A stretch of DNA of 64,000 nucleotides from Deltaproteobacteria bacterium (GCA_019309545.1 JAFDGA010000002.1:1-64000); one strand, 5' to 3'; positions 52,087-63,410 are shown, numbered from the stretch's first letter. A program made the numbers and translations. Notes: a model not told the origin generated them from the sequence alone.

Positions 52087-52292
52087 AATTTTATCCTACT
52101 CAATTAAGCTTTGTGATCATGCCATCAGCCTGGCAAGATCTGGAGAGGACTACAAACCTTAGTCGAGCCTTGTCTATGATCAGATCAAGATTTTTTACCA
52201 TACCTGTTTTCCGGCCAACGGTCAACAATCTAATCGTTTTTGCAGAGATTTCCAGTTGCCCGCGGCCCCGCTTCCGACTTGCCATTACCGGT

Positions 52293-52321
52293 TTGACAAT
52301 TCCTTTATTGATTGATAAAAC
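52293..52321 (+). promoter_or_regulatory. Promoter of the CoA-disulfide reductase gene
   Basis: TTGACA (52293-52298) and TAAAAC (52316-52321) are separated by 17 bases. The start codon is 50 bases downstream with CAGGAGG as ribosome site. Confidence 0.65.
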
Positions 52322-52370
52322 CTCAAACGGAGATAATCAGGCTTTTGCAAGGTGGTTCAGGAGGCTGACA

Positions 52371-54092
52371 ATGGGAAAAAAGATTGTCATTATCGGAGCG
52401 GTGGCCGCTGGACCCAAGGCTGCTTGCCGGGCCAAGCGCCTCGATCCTGAGGCTCAAGTAATCATGGTAGACCAGGCCGAACTGATTTCTTACGGCGGCT
52501 GTGGCCTGCCTTATTATATTTCCGGAGATGTATCGGATATAAAAGAGTTGATGTCCACCAGTTTTCATCTGGTGCGGGATGCCAGATTTTTCGCGGGATG
52601 CAAGGGGGTTGAGGTCCGCACCCGGACCCGGGCCCTGGCCATTGACCGGGCCCAGAAAACGGTGTGTCTCCAGAATTTGGCCTCAGAGGAAACTTATCAT
52701 CAGGACTACGATCAGTTGGTGTTGGCCACCGGCAGTTTCCCGGTGCGTTTACCTATTGCTGGAGCAGACTTAGCTGGGGTGTTCACCGTGGCCAATCCCA
52801 GGGATGGAGAGGCCATCCGGGAGCCGGTATCCCGGGGGGAAGTCGAGCGGGTGGTGATCATCGGCGGCGGCGCCATCGGGCTGGAACTGGCCGAGGCCTT
52901 CACCGAACTCTGGGGTCTGGAGACCGCAGTAGTGGAACTTCAGGAGCACCTGTTGCCGGGCCTGATCGATTCGCCCCTGGCCCGGATGGTCCAAAACCAC
53001 ATCGAGTCTCAGGGAGTAAAAGTATATTGTGGCGAGCAGGTTCAACGTCTGGAGGCCGACAACGGCCGGGTGGCCCGGGTGGTGACCTCGGAGCGTACAC
53101 TGCCGGCGGACCTAGTAGTGATGGCGGTGGGAGTCCGGCCAAATTCCCGGCTGGCCCAGGAAGCCGGGTTGCTGGTCGGCCCGACCGGCGGCATTGTAGT
53201 CAATCAACGCCTTCAGACTTCCGATCCCTGCATCTATGCCGGTGGGGATTGCATTGAAAATTACCATTTGCTTACCGGTAAAAGGGTTCACTATCCTTCC
53301 GGGTCGATTGCCAACCGCCAAGGACGGGTGATTGGCACCAACCTGAACGGCGGTCACGAAATTTTTGAGGGGGTGGTGGGCACCTATATCATGAAGCTAT
53401 TTGAGCTCAGCGTCGGCTGCACCGGCCTGACCCTGGGGGTGGCCCGGAGCGAAGGTTTTGACGCCTTCGAGACCCTGGTTTCGCAGGCCGACCGGGCCCA
53501 TTTCTACCCCGGCCAGGAGTTGATGTATCTGCAGTTGGTGGTTGATCGCCCCACCCAGCGGATTTTAGGGCTGCAGGCAGTGGGTCCCATGGGACAAGGG
53601 GTAAAAGCCCGGATCGACGCGGTGGCGGCCATGTTGAAGTTCAGGCCGACCCTGGATGATCTGTCCAACCTGGAGCTCGCCTATGCCCCACCCTTTGCCG
53701 CGGCCATGGATATCTTAAATGCCGCTGCCAATACCGCCAAAAACATCCTGGCCGGTAAAAACCATCCGCTAAAAATGGATGACTTCCTGTCAATCTGGAA
53801 AAATCGGTCAGAGGCCGGGGTGACTTTCCTGGATATCCGGGAACCGGATAATGCTAATCCTCTGGTAGAAAAGTGGGGGCCGCAGTGGGTCAATATCCCC
53901 CAGGGACAGTTGCGGGATCGCCTGGCCGAGGTGCCCCGGGATCAAAAATTGATTCTGATCTGTAATGCGGGGATGCGCTCTTATGAATCTCAGATTATTC
54001 TGGACCATGCCGGGATTACGGGTAGTGAGAATCTGCAGGGGGGTATGGCAGCCCTGAAAAAGGCCGGGATCGATCTGCTGGCCGAGGAATGA
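52371..54092 (+). CDS. CoA-disulfide reductase fused to rhodanese domain
   Basis: A 573-residue flavoprotein. FAD motif IGAVAAGPKAACRAKRL at the N-terminus, the single active Cys44 in SYGGCGLPYYISG as in CoADR/NADH oxidase, the NAD-binding GGGAIGLELAEAF, and the dimerisation region. Residues about 475-573 form a rhodanese domain (FLDIREPDNANP, ILICNAGMRSYES with active Cys near 530). Such fusions reduce CoA-disulfide or CoA-persulfides and polysulfide. Start at ATG 52371; a longer frame to 52113 has no support. Confidence 0.93.
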   Translation: MGKKIVIIGAVAAGPKAACRAKRLDPEAQVIMVDQAELISYGGCGLPYYISGDVSDIKELMSTSFHLVRDARFFAGCKGVEVRTRTRALAIDRAQKTVCLQNLASEETYHQDYDQLVLATGSFPVRLPIAGADLAGVFTVANPRDGEAIREPVSRGEVERVVIIGGGAIGLELAEAFTELWGLETAVVELQEHLLPGLIDSPLARMVQNHIESQGVKVYCGEQVQRLEADNGRVARVVTSERTLPADLVVMAVGVRPNSRLAQEAGLLVGPTGGIVVNQRLQTSDPCIYAGGDCIENYHLLTGKRVHYPSGSIANRQGRVIGTNLNGGHEIFEGVVGTYIMKLFELSVGCTGLTLGVARSEGFDAFETLVSQADRAHFYPGQELMYLQLVVDRPTQRILGLQAVGPMGQGVKARIDAVAAMLKFRPTLDDLSNLELAYAPPFAAAMDILNAAANTAKNILAGKNHPLKMDDFLSIWKNRSEAGVTFLDIREPDNANPLVEKWGPQWVNIPQGQLRDRLAEVPRDQKLILICNAGMRSYESQIILDHAGITGSENLQGGMAALKKAGIDLLAEE

Positions 54093-54253
54093 TTATTTAC
54101 AGTTGTTAGTTCTTAGTTTTAGTTGTTTGTTTTAATAAATGCTGGGGGCTGATAATACCAGGTTTAGTTTCGGGTGGCCCCGGAATCAAAACTAATCTGT
54201 GGATATTGTTAATATTTATTAGGAAGAAACCGAAAACCGAATACTATCTTTGT
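54093..54253. other. Intergenic leader with short tandem A-rich motifs
   Basis: About 160 bases without a gene. It contains an AGTTGTTAGTTCTTAG-type T-rich stretch near 54100-54135 and a short CGAAAAC repeat at about 54231-54237, related to the repeat in ubiA. No clear promoter. Confidence 0.4.
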
Positions 54254-54338
54254 CCTGGCAACTTTCCTCAGGCGGATTAGCCGTCTCCAGGCCGGAACCA
54301 GCCGGGCTGGGCTAGGCGACGGTTATTCACTTGCCAGG
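54254..54338 (+). ncRNA. Candidate folded leader RNA upstream of the PlsB-like gene
   Basis: Outer stem CCTGGCAA (54254-54261) with TTGCCAGG (54331-54338) is perfect. Inside, AGCCGTC (54279-54285) pairs with GACGGTT (54318-54324, one G-U), GCC (54291-54293) with GGC (54315-54317), and CCAGC (54298-54302) with GCTGG (54306-54310). It lies 104 bases upstream of the ATG. I do not recognise it as a known riboswitch class; it could also be an intergenic inverted repeat. Confidence 0.35.
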
Positions 54339-54442
54339 TCGGATAACACCGCCAGATATCAGAAAAGTCAGTTTTTGTTTCAAGTTTAGTGCCTGGGCAT
54401 ATACAATATTAACTCAAAACTTATAACTCACAACACGAAACT

Positions 54443-57136
54443 ATGCAGAGGATTCCCATGGATGATCGGGAAGACCAGCAAAAACCCCGGTTAGGCTGGA
54501 CCGTCCGCCTCAAAGCCTGGTTCAGCAAATTATTCAGTGGTAAGGAATATCACTTTTACGGTTATCTCCCCAGTCGCCCCGGAATCTTGTTGCGATTTAC
54601 CCTGGACCCGTTTTTCAGCCGGGTAAAGCTTAATCAACGGCAGGTGGAGCGGCTTCGCGAGTTGGGCCAACGGGGCGCGGTGGTTTATGCTTTAAAATAT
54701 CGCAGTCATCTGGATTTCCTTTTTTTTAACCGGCGTTATCGGCAAACTGGAGCCCCCCACCCCGAAGTGGCTTTCAACCTCAACCTGTGGATCTGGCAGC
54801 CGCTTTCTCACCTTATTCAGATTATCTCGGCAGCCCTCAATTATTTTACTAAACGCCATGCCTGGCCTAATCCCTATCGGGATGGTTACTACAAATGGAT
54901 TTTGGAACAACGGATGTCGGCGCTTTTGTTCTTAGTAGACCAAGTCGGCTTTCGGCAGCGGTTTTTTAAACCCAAGGAAGATCCTCTGCGTCATCTTCTG
55001 GAACTTCAGCAAGAGCTGTCCTTTCCGATCTTCCTGATTCCCCAGATGATATTATACGGCCGCGAACCGAGCCGCGAATCCAAGGGACTGATGCAACTAT
55101 TTTTTGGCGACAGTGAGAATCCGGGCAAGCTCCGTAAACTGGGTCTTTTTTTCCTGCGGGCCCGAAAAGCGGTAGTCGAGGTGGCCGACCCGATAAATCT
55201 TCAGGACGTCCTGGCCTTGCCGGCCAACCAGGTTCTGCCTCTCAGCGAGATTGCCCAGGGTATCCGTCGGCAATTGATCGACCGCATCGATCGGAAACGG
55301 CGGGTAATCACCGGTCCGGTGATCAGGTCATCCGAGGAGTTAATGGAACTCACGCTGACCGACTCGTGTCTGAACAAATTTATGGAACATATGGCCGAAG
55401 TAGAGAACAAGAAGCTCTCCAAAATAAAGAAGACCGCCCGGAGTTATTTTCGCGAGATTGCTTCTGATTACAACCTTTTTTACATCCATCTGATGGATCG
55501 TCTGCTTACCTGGGTCTGGCAAAACATCTTTGACGGTATCTCCCTGGATCAGGAAAGCTTGGAAAAGATTCGCGAAATTTCTCAGCATGGCACCTTGGTC
55601 TATGTCCCCTGTCACAAAAGTCATGCTGATTATTTGATTCTCAACCATCTGCTCTATCAGAACAATATTCACCCCCCCCGCACTGCCGCGGGGAAAAATC
55701 TGGCTTTCTGGCCCATGGGGACCATTTTCCGGAAATCCGGGGCCTTTTTTATTCGGCGCCGCTTCCACGGCGCTAAGCTCTACGCCAAAGTCTTCAGCAC
55801 TTATCTCAAGACCTTGGTCAAAGAAGGCTACAATCTGGAATTCTTTATTGAGGGGGGGCGCAGCCGCACCGGCAAATTAGTCTTGCCGCAGTTGGGATTG
55901 TTGAACATGATCCTCCAGACTGCCCAGGAGGGGGCTACCCAGGACCTGATTTTTCTTCCCACCTTCATCGGTTATGACCAGGTCATCGAAGAGAAGGCCT
56001 ATCTTAAGGAGCTGAGCGGCTCTCAGAAAAAAACCGAATCGGTTCGCCAACTGTTGGGTATGGGTAAATTGCTCAAAAAACGCTATGGCCGGGTCTACAT
56101 CCAATTCAGCGACCCCCTCTCCTTCAAAGACTATCTGGCCCAGCGCCAGTTGTGCGACCGGATGCTCACCGATGACGAACGCCGGGCCATCAGTCAGGAC
56201 CTGGCCTTTACCATTATCCAGTCCATCAATCGCATCTCCGTGGTTACCCCCTTCTCCCTGGTCTGTGCGGCGTTGCTGACTTATCCCCGCAAAGGAGTCT
56301 ATCGTCGCGAACTGCTTCGGATTATTGAGGTTTTCCATGATTATTTGGTTGATCAAGACATTCCCCTGGCTGAGACCCTGACCAATCTCCCCCAGGCCGT
56401 CGAAGATACCCTGGCTTTGTGCGAATCTCGCAAGCTGATTACGCCTATTGAAAAAGAGGAGGAATTGGCTGACGAATTGGGGCTGGGAGGCTATAGCATC
56501 GACGAAAGCAAACGGCCGCTGTTAGAGTATTATAAGAATAATATCATTCATTTTTTCCTGCCAGCCTCTCTGGTGGCCATGTCCATTCTGGCTACCCAGG
56601 GATTTGAGTTTACCCGTGATCAAATTATCGAGGATTACTGCTTCTTGATGGACTTTTTCAAATATGAATTTGTCTACGACGGTGGTAGTCCGGAGGCCAA
56701 TGTCGACCGCATGCTGGCCTATTTTTCCCAGCGGGGGGTAATTGCCAGCATCCCCCGGGAAAGCTCGCCCTACACCCTGTCCGCTCCCGGCCTCAAGGAA
56801 CTGGCCTATTTTGCCAATCTGCTGCATAACTATCTGGAATCGTATTGGATCGTATTGCGGTCGATCAAATATCTCAAAAAACGGCCCCGCAACGAACGCG
56901 AGTTCTTGAAGCGCATCCATTCCATCGGCAACAAATTGAGTAAGGTCGGCGAAGTCGAACGGGCAGAGGCCCTGTCTGATGTTAATTTCCGTAACTCTCT
57001 GAAACTTTTCGGGGAAAAAGGGGTCATCCTCAAAAAGGCCCGGGAAGGCAAGAAGCTGCCAACATTCAGCCGCCCGGAGGACGAGGACGCCAAAGAATAC
57101 TACGGCCGCCAACTGGCCCGGTTCTTAAAGCGTTGA
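54443..57136 (+). CDS. PlsB-like glycerol-3-phosphate acyltransferase with a second acyltransferase-like block
   Basis: An 897-residue protein. The active acyltransferase block is in the middle: VPCHKSHADYLILNHLLY (HxxxxD motif about residue 391), FWPMGTIFRKSGAFFIRR and FFIEGGRSRTGKLVLPQLGL, all as in PlsB. A block near residue 86, VVYALKYRSHLDFLFFNRRY, resembles the same motif but has Tyr where the catalytic His should be, so it may be a degenerate duplicate. E. coli PlsB is about 807 residues. The reaction would be the first acyl transfer to glycerol 3-phosphate. The gene is monocistronic. Confidence 0.85.
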   Translation: MQRIPMDDREDQQKPRLGWTVRLKAWFSKLFSGKEYHFYGYLPSRPGILLRFTLDPFFSRVKLNQRQVERLRELGQRGAVVYALKYRSHLDFLFFNRRYRQTGAPHPEVAFNLNLWIWQPLSHLIQIISAALNYFTKRHAWPNPYRDGYYKWILEQRMSALLFLVDQVGFRQRFFKPKEDPLRHLLELQQELSFPIFLIPQMILYGREPSRESKGLMQLFFGDSENPGKLRKLGLFFLRARKAVVEVADPINLQDVLALPANQVLPLSEIAQGIRRQLIDRIDRKRRVITGPVIRSSEELMELTLTDSCLNKFMEHMAEVENKKLSKIKKTARSYFREIASDYNLFYIHLMDRLLTWVWQNIFDGISLDQESLEKIREISQHGTLVYVPCHKSHADYLILNHLLYQNNIHPPRTAAGKNLAFWPMGTIFRKSGAFFIRRRFHGAKLYAKVFSTYLKTLVKEGYNLEFFIEGGRSRTGKLVLPQLGLLNMILQTAQEGATQDLIFLPTFIGYDQVIEEKAYLKELSGSQKKTESVRQLLGMGKLLKKRYGRVYIQFSDPLSFKDYLAQRQLCDRMLTDDERRAISQDLAFTIIQSINRISVVTPFSLVCAALLTYPRKGVYRRELLRIIEVFHDYLVDQDIPLAETLTNLPQAVEDTLALCESRKLITPIEKEEELADELGLGGYSIDESKRPLLEYYKNNIIHFFLPASLVAMSILATQGFEFTRDQIIEDYCFLMDFFKYEFVYDGGSPEANVDRMLAYFSQRGVIASIPRESSPYTLSAPGLKELAYFANLLHNYLESYWIVLRSIKYLKKRPRNEREFLKRIHSIGNKLSKVGEVERAEALSDVNFRNSLKLFGEKGVILKKAREGKKLPTFSRPEDEDAKEYYGRQLARFLKR

Positions 57137-57377
57137 ACCTGGCCCGGATAGTGGATTTGAGGCGACTGGGGCTTTATGGCTTGACCGGGGTGATTAACCA
57201 CGTCCAGACCCAGATTAAAAAATCCTCCAAACTTTTTTCTTTACCTGACTACCGATATCGTTTATTATTAAATTGATTAAGAAAATGGTTCCGATGGGCT
57301 AGATCTGAGTAGTCCTTTGGATCTGGAAACAGGCAAACGTAATCAGGCTGATTTTTTCCGGTGGGAGTAATGGTCGT

Positions 57378-57662
57378 ATGAATAAGTCGCAACTCATCGA
57401 GGGACTGGCAAAAGCCGAGGGGCTGACCCTTAAAAAGGCCGAGATGGTGGTCAATACCCTGTTTGAAAATATGACCGAAGCTCTGGTAGAAAACGAACGC
57501 ATTGAAATCCGCGGCTTCGGCAGTTTTAAAGTCAAGAGCTACGAGGGCTATCAAGGCCGCAATCCCAAAACCGGTGAGATCATCGAAGTAGGTGAAAAGA
57601 AACTACCTTTCTTCAAGGTGGGCAAAGAACTGAAAGAACGGGTTGACAGCCCGGATAAGTAA
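57378..57662 (+). CDS. HU/IHF-family DNA-binding protein
   Basis: A 94-residue histone-like protein: LIEGLAKAEGLTLKKAEMVVNTLFENM dimer helices, RIEIRGFGSFKVK and the DNA-binding arm GRNPKTGEIIEV, ending in KVGKELKERV. It is between HU and IHF-alpha in character. It precedes the SRP RNA by 17 bases. Confidence 0.94.
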   Translation: MNKSQLIEGLAKAEGLTLKKAEMVVNTLFENMTEALVENERIEIRGFGSFKVKSYEGYQGRNPKTGEIIEVGEKKLPFFKVGKELKERVDSPDK

Positions 57663-57679
57663 CCGGTAGTGGTTAAAGT

Positions 57680-57949
57680 CTGGCCGTGCTAGACGGGGAG
57701 CTAGCGGTGCCCTGTAACCCGAAAACCGCTTTAGCGGGGTTGAATCCCCTCTCAGAGGATTGCAGCGTTGTTCGGCATCTGTGGACAAAGGCGGGGGGTT
57801 GGACCCCACGCAACGGACGCTTGTGAACCCCGTCAGGTCCGGGAGGAAGCAGCGGTAAGCAAGGCAGTGCGTGTCGTGGCGGATGCTAATCCGAAACCCC
57901 TTTGCCACAGCCCGAGCAATGGCGAGTTCGATGGAGGGTGCACGGCCAG
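57680..57949 (+). ncRNA. ffs: Signal recognition particle RNA, long form
   Basis: About 270 bases closed by CTGGCCGTGC (57680-57689) pairing with GCACGGCCAG (57940-57949). The S-domain core GTCAGGTCCGGGAGGAAGC (57833-57850) is the universal SRP RNA motif that binds Ffh, and a long stem (57780-57796 with 57897-57909) leads to it. The 5' part (GTGCTAGACGGGGAG, GCGGTGCCCTGTA) adds hairpins as in the long, Alu-containing bacterial SRP RNAs, not the about 110-base type of enterobacteria. It lies between the HU gene and pyrG. Confidence 0.92.
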
Positions 57950-58166
57950 TTAATTTTCGCAAACCTTTTCAAACCAACATTTGCTTTACCCCCCAGAAGG
58001 TTGGACCGAAAACTGCCAGCATATTTTCAAAAATAATTAACCTTCCTTATTGGTTGATCAATTGGGCGGATGAATCCGCCTTGATTTACTATTACCGCTG
58101 GGGATGAGGAGAGTCTACACTGAGACCCTGGTTTTTTGATCGTAAAAAGGCAGGAAGTTCAGTATC

Positions 58167-59913
<1,747 letters not shown>

Positions 59914-59916
59914 GCT

Positions 59917-60753
59917 ATGGGTCATTGCGTGCCGGTCGCGGATTTTCTGGTGGGCAACGGTGACCTGGTTCTGATCGCCGGTCCCTGCGTCATTGAATCC
60001 GCTGCGCTGACTCTGGAGATCGCCTGGACGCTTAAAGACTATGCCCAACGATTGTCTCTCCCTTTAATCTTCAAGGCCTCCTTTGACAAGGCTAACCGGA
60101 CCTCCGCATCATCCTACCGCGGGCCGGGGTTGGCCGTTGGTCTGGAACTCCTGGCCCGGGTGCAAGAAGAGGTAGGCCTGCCGGTGATTTCCGATGTGCA
60201 TGAAGTATGGCAGGTGGAGCCGGCTGCTCAGGTCCTGGATGTACTCCAAATCCCGGCCTTCTTATGCCGGCAGACCGATCTCCTGCAGGCCGCGGCTGGG
60301 ACCGGCAAACCCCTCAATATCAAAAAAGGCCAGTTCCTGGCCCCCTGGGACATGGCCCCGGTGGTAGAGAAAATCACTGCTCTTCGCCATCACCACCTGA
60401 TGCTTACCGAACGGGGCACCCTGTTCGGCTATAATAATTTGGTGGTGGATTTTCGCAGTCTGCCCATTTTGCGTACCCTGGGCTATCCGGTGGTGATGGA
60501 TGTTACCCATAGCGTGCAGTTACCCGGCGGGCAAGGTAGCGCTTCAGGCGGCCAGCGGGAATTCATCCCTTACCTGGCCCAGGCCGCGGTGGCGGTCGGA
60601 GTCGATGCCCTGTTTATGGAAGTGCACCCCCACCCGGAGCAGGCCCGCTGCGACGGCCCCAACTCCCTGCCTCTGAACCAGGTGTTCCGCCTGTGGCGGC
60701 ATCTCCAAGAACTGCATAATTTTCAACAGCAACAGAGAAAAGAGTCAGAATGA
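59917..60753 (+). CDS. kdsA: 3-deoxy-8-phosphooctulonate synthase (KdsA)
   Basis: A 278-residue KDO-8-phosphate synthase with [72 protein letters not shown] and [22 protein letters not shown]. It condenses PEP and arabinose 5-phosphate on the way to Kdo of lipid A. It begins three bases after pyrG and overlaps kdsC by four. Confidence 0.97.
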   Translation: MGHCVPVADFLVGNGDLVLIAGPCVIESAALTLEIAWTLKDYAQRLSLPLIFKASFDKANRTSASSYRGPGLAVGLELLARVQEEVGLPVISDVHEVWQVEPAAQVLDVLQIPAFLCRQTDLLQAAAGTGKPLNIKKGQFLAPWDMAPVVEKITALRHHHLMLTERGTLFGYNNLVVDFRSLPILRTLGYPVVMDVTHSVQLPGGQGSASGGQREFIPYLAQAAVAVGVDALFMEVHPHPEQARCDGPNSLPLNQVFRLWRHLQELHNFQQQQRKESE

Positions 60754-61280
60754 AGCCCCTGGAGTACCCCACCGCGGTTTGGGAGCAGGCCCGCCATATT
60801 CGCCTGCTGCTGCTGGATGTGGATGGGGTGCTCACCGATGGGCGGATCATTTATACTGACTCGGGCCAGGAGATCAAGTTCTTCCATGTCCGGGATGGCC
60901 ACGGCATCAAACTGGCCCAGCGGATGGGAATTGAAGTGGCCCTGATCACCGGCCGGCACTCTGAGGTGGTCAACCATCGGGCCCGGGATCTGGGTATCAC
61001 CCGGATTTTCCAGGCGGTGCGGGACAAAATCGCCATTCTCCAAGAACTCCTGGAATTGCTCAAACTAGAGCCGCAACAGGTGGCGGCGATGGGCGATGAT
61101 CTGGTTGACCTGGCCCTGTTCCGGCGGGTGGGCCTGGCCATCGCTGTAGCCGACGCGGTGCCGGAAGTCCAGACCGCGGCCCACTGGGTGACCTCCTTCC
61201 CGGGAGGTCGGGGCGCGGTCCGGGAGGTCTGCGAATTGCTCCTCAAAGCCCAGGGTTTCTGGAATCAATTAATCGACTAA
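60750..61280 (+). CDS. kdsC: KDO-8-phosphate phosphatase KdsC
   Basis: A 176-residue HAD-family phosphatase: [19 protein letters not shown] (nucleophile Asp), [25 protein letters not shown] and [25 protein letters not shown]. It releases phosphate to give free Kdo. The ATGA overlap with kdsA and the location before the lpt genes complete a standard Kdo/Lpt cluster. A dispersed repeat follows its stop. Confidence 0.96.
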   Translation: MKPLEYPTAVWEQARHIRLLLLDVDGVLTDGRIIYTDSGQEIKFFHVRDGHGIKLAQRMGIEVALITGRHSEVVNHRARDLGITRIFQAVRDKIAILQELLELLKLEPQQVAAMGDDLVDLALFRRVGLAIAVADAVPEVQTAAHWVTSFPGGRGAVREVCELLLKAQGFWNQLID

Positions 61281-61289
61281 GCCTATTGC

Positions 61290-61342
61290 CGGTGGTCCCC
61301 TGGCCCTCCCCTCAAATTACCCTTTTAAATTCTCGGAGTAAT
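61290..61342 (-). repeat. Dispersed repeat copy D (degraded palindrome plus tail)
   Basis: GGTCCCCTGGCCCTCCCCTC (61295-61314) followed by AAATTACCCTTTTAAATTCT and CGGAGTAAT. The tail is the reverse complement of copies A and C. The pairing partner of the palindrome is partly lost. Confidence 0.78.
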
Positions 61343-61409
61343 ATCTTGGGACAAGGACAGGAAAGGCCACAGGTCCACTTACTCCCGGTTCAACATCTCC
61401 AGATTATCC

Positions 61410-61439
61410 TTTACAGAGCTGGTCAGAAGACAATATAAT
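61410..61439 (+). promoter_or_regulatory. Promoter of lptC-lptA-lptB-rpoN
   Basis: TTTACA (61410-61415) and a perfect TATAAT (61434-61439) with 18-base spacing, about 30 bases before the lptC ATG. Confidence 0.65.
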
Positions 61440-61469
61440 AACCCTAACCGATATGATATTTTATTAAAA

Positions 61470-62057
61470 ATGGACAAAAACAAGTGGCTGGCCAGGAAAG
61501 GGATCAGACGAGCCATATTATTGATTATGGTGGGGGGGTTGGCATTGGGTTGGTGGACCCTGATCAGGCCCCAACCAGGGGAAAAAACCGTGACGTCGCC
61601 CACCTCTGCTCTGAAACAGCCGTCCCATATGGAAGCAATCCGGCTTACCGAAATCGAAGAGGGGGACAAGAAATGGACCCTGGTAGCCAAACAGGCTGAT
61701 TACTTAAAAGACCAGAATTTGATCCGCTTGACCGACGTCCGAGTTGAGGTTTTCTGGAAAGAGGGCGGCAATATTACCTTAATCGGCAATATCGGCTATA
61801 TTAATACCAAAACTCGGCAGTTGACCCTGGAAGGGGAAGTTCAAGTCCGGTTGGCAGATTATCGGTTCACTGCGCCTGAAGTGAGCTATATCCCGAAAAA
61901 GCGAGTTTTGCTCGCCACCGGCGCGGTAGACATTGAAGGGCCCCAGATAGAGGTGAAGGGTAGGGATCTCAGAGTTGAACTAGATAACAAGAAGTTGGTA
62001 TTAACGGAGCACTTATTAACCCGATGTCGTTTTCCCGAAAAAATAGGGAGGCGCTAG
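61470..62057 (+). CDS. lptC: LPS export protein LptC
   Basis: A 195-residue protein with one N-terminal membrane helix (ILLIMVGGLALGWW) and a periplasmic OstA-like beta-jellyroll (LVAKQADYLKDQNLIRLTDVRVEVF, RVLLATGAVDIEGPQIEVKGRDLRVEL). It takes LPS from LptB2FG and passes it to LptA. lptA starts inside its last 34 bases. Confidence 0.88.
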   Translation: MDKNKWLARKGIRRAILLIMVGGLALGWWTLIRPQPGEKTVTSPTSALKQPSHMEAIRLTEIEEGDKKWTLVAKQADYLKDQNLIRLTDVRVEVFWKEGGNITLIGNIGYINTKTRQLTLEGEVQVRLADYRFTAPEVSYIPKKRVLLATGAVDIEGPQIEVKGRDLRVELDNKKLVLTEHLLTRCRFPEKIGRR

Positions 62058-62656
62058 CCCGACGCTGTTGGTGGATTATTCTGGGCCTGGTTCTGGGTCT
62101 AGCTGCAGCCGGCGCGGTAGACGCTCAAAAATCTCCCGAGCCGGAAGGGGACTTTCCCCTCAACATCACCGCGGCGCGGCTGGAAGCCGACCACCCTCGC
62201 CAGGAAGTTACCTTTATGGGTGAGGTAGTGGCTCGCTATAAGGATATGATTCTTTATAGCGATGTGCTGAAAATTTTTTATGAGACCAAAGACAAGCCAG
62301 CGGCCCCGGTAACCCGAGCTACTTCTGAAAAGCCCGCCGCGGCGGAGGGGGAATCTCCGCTTGACGCGGTCGGGATCGAAAAGATCTCCAGAATTGAGGC
62401 TCGGGGTCATGTCCGTATGGTCCAAGAGGATAAAGTGGCCACCGGCGACCAGGCGATTTATTACAAAGATGAAGAAAAGGTGGTGCTGTTGGGGCATCCC
62501 CAACTCTGGCAGGGAGAAAACCACCTGAAAGGGGAAAAGATTACTTTTTATCTGAAAGAAAATAGAGCGGTGGTCGAAGGAGCCCCCCAAAAGCGGGTCG
62601 AGGCTATCGTCTATCCCTCAGCGAAAACCACTTTACCCGGGAAACCCAAACCTTAA
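62024..62656 (+). CDS. lptA: LPS export periplasmic protein LptA
   Basis: A 210-residue protein with a signal peptide ending near VDAQ and an OstA/LptA beta-jellyroll (PLNITAARLEADHPRQEVTFMGEVVARYKDM, GHVRMVQEDKVATGDQAIYYKDEEKVVLLG). It forms the periplasmic bridge for LPS between LptC and LptD. A long Ala/Pro/Glu-rich insert (about residues 90-115) is not usual. Confidence 0.88.
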   Translation: MSFSRKNREALARRCWWIILGLVLGLAAAGAVDAQKSPEPEGDFPLNITAARLEADHPRQEVTFMGEVVARYKDMILYSDVLKIFYETKDKPAAPVTRATSEKPAAAEGESPLDAVGIEKISRIEARGHVRMVQEDKVATGDQAIYYKDEEKVVLLGHPQLWQGENHLKGEKITFYLKENRAVVEGAPQKRVEAIVYPSAKTTLPGKPKP

Positions 62657-62669
62657 TCCAGATCCGAAA

Positions 62670-63410
62670 ATGGCCGAAATAAGAGAGCGGCATCAACTGT
62701 ATACCCAGAAACTGACCAAAAGTTTTGGCAGCCGGACTGTAGTTAACGAGGTCTCCATCCAGGTCAAGAGTGGAGAGATTGTCGGGCTTTTGGGTCCTAA
62801 CGGGGCTGGTAAGACCACCACTTTTTATATGATCGTCGGCATCCTCAAACCCGATAGTGGGGGGATCTTTTTGGATGAGGAAGACCTGTCGTCTTTGCCC
62901 ATCTATCTCCGGGCCCGCAAAGGGGTCCAGTATCTCCCCCAGGAGCCTTCGGTATTTCGGAAGTTGACCGTGGCCGAGAACATCATGGCCATTCTGGAGA
63001 CCCTGGAGATGGATAACGATGTCCGTCAACACCGTCTGCAGGAATTGTTGGGCGAGTTAAAAATTACCCATCTGGCTCAGAACCGGGCAGATTCCCTCTC
63101 TGGCGGTGAACGGCGGCGGGTGGAGATTACCCGGGCCCTGGTAACCTCACCCCGGTTCATTCTGTTAGACGAACCTTTTGCTGGCATTGACCCGGTGGTC
63201 TTAAACGACATCAAAAACATCATTGTCCAGCTCAAGGCGCGGGGCCTGGGGATCCTGGTTTCAGATCACAATGTCCGCGAGACCCTGGGAATCTGTGATC
63301 GGGCTTATATTCTCCATGAAGGTGTAATTCTGGAAGAAGGTCCCCCCGAGGACATTGTGGCAAGTGAGTTGGCTAAAAAGATTTACTTAGGAGAATCTTT
63401 TAGGTTATAA
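62670..63410 (+). CDS. lptB: LPS export ABC ATPase LptB
   Basis: A 246-residue ABC ATPase: Walker A GPNGAGKTTTFYMIVG, Q-loop YLPQEPSVFRKLTVAENI, signature LSGGERRRVEITRAL, Walker B FILLDEPFAGIDPVV and SDHNVRETLGICDRAYI. The SDHNVRETL form is typical of LptB. It drives LPS extraction from the inner membrane. Confidence 0.96.
   Translation: MAEIRERHQLYTQKLTKSFGSRTVVNEVSIQVKSGEIVGLLGPNGAGKTTTFYMIVGILKPDSGGIFLDEEDLSSLPIYLRARKGVQYLPQEPSVFRKLTVAENIMAILETLEMDNDVRQHRLQELLGELKITHLAQNRADSLSGGERRRVEITRALVTSPRFILLDEPFAGIDPVVLNDIKNIIVQLKARGLGILVSDHNVRETLGICDRAYILHEGVILEEGPPEDIVASELAKKIYLGESFRL

Noticed and set aside
52113-52370. N-terminal extension of the CoA-disulfide reductase frame
   Set aside because: The conserved flavoprotein starts exactly at the ATG at 52371 with a good ribosome site, and a promoter lies inside the extension.
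54254-54338. Assignment of the leader hairpin to a known riboswitch (cobalamin, TPP, c-di-GMP, fluoride)
   Set aside because: The conserved core sequences of these classes are not present, so only a generic structured element is claimed.
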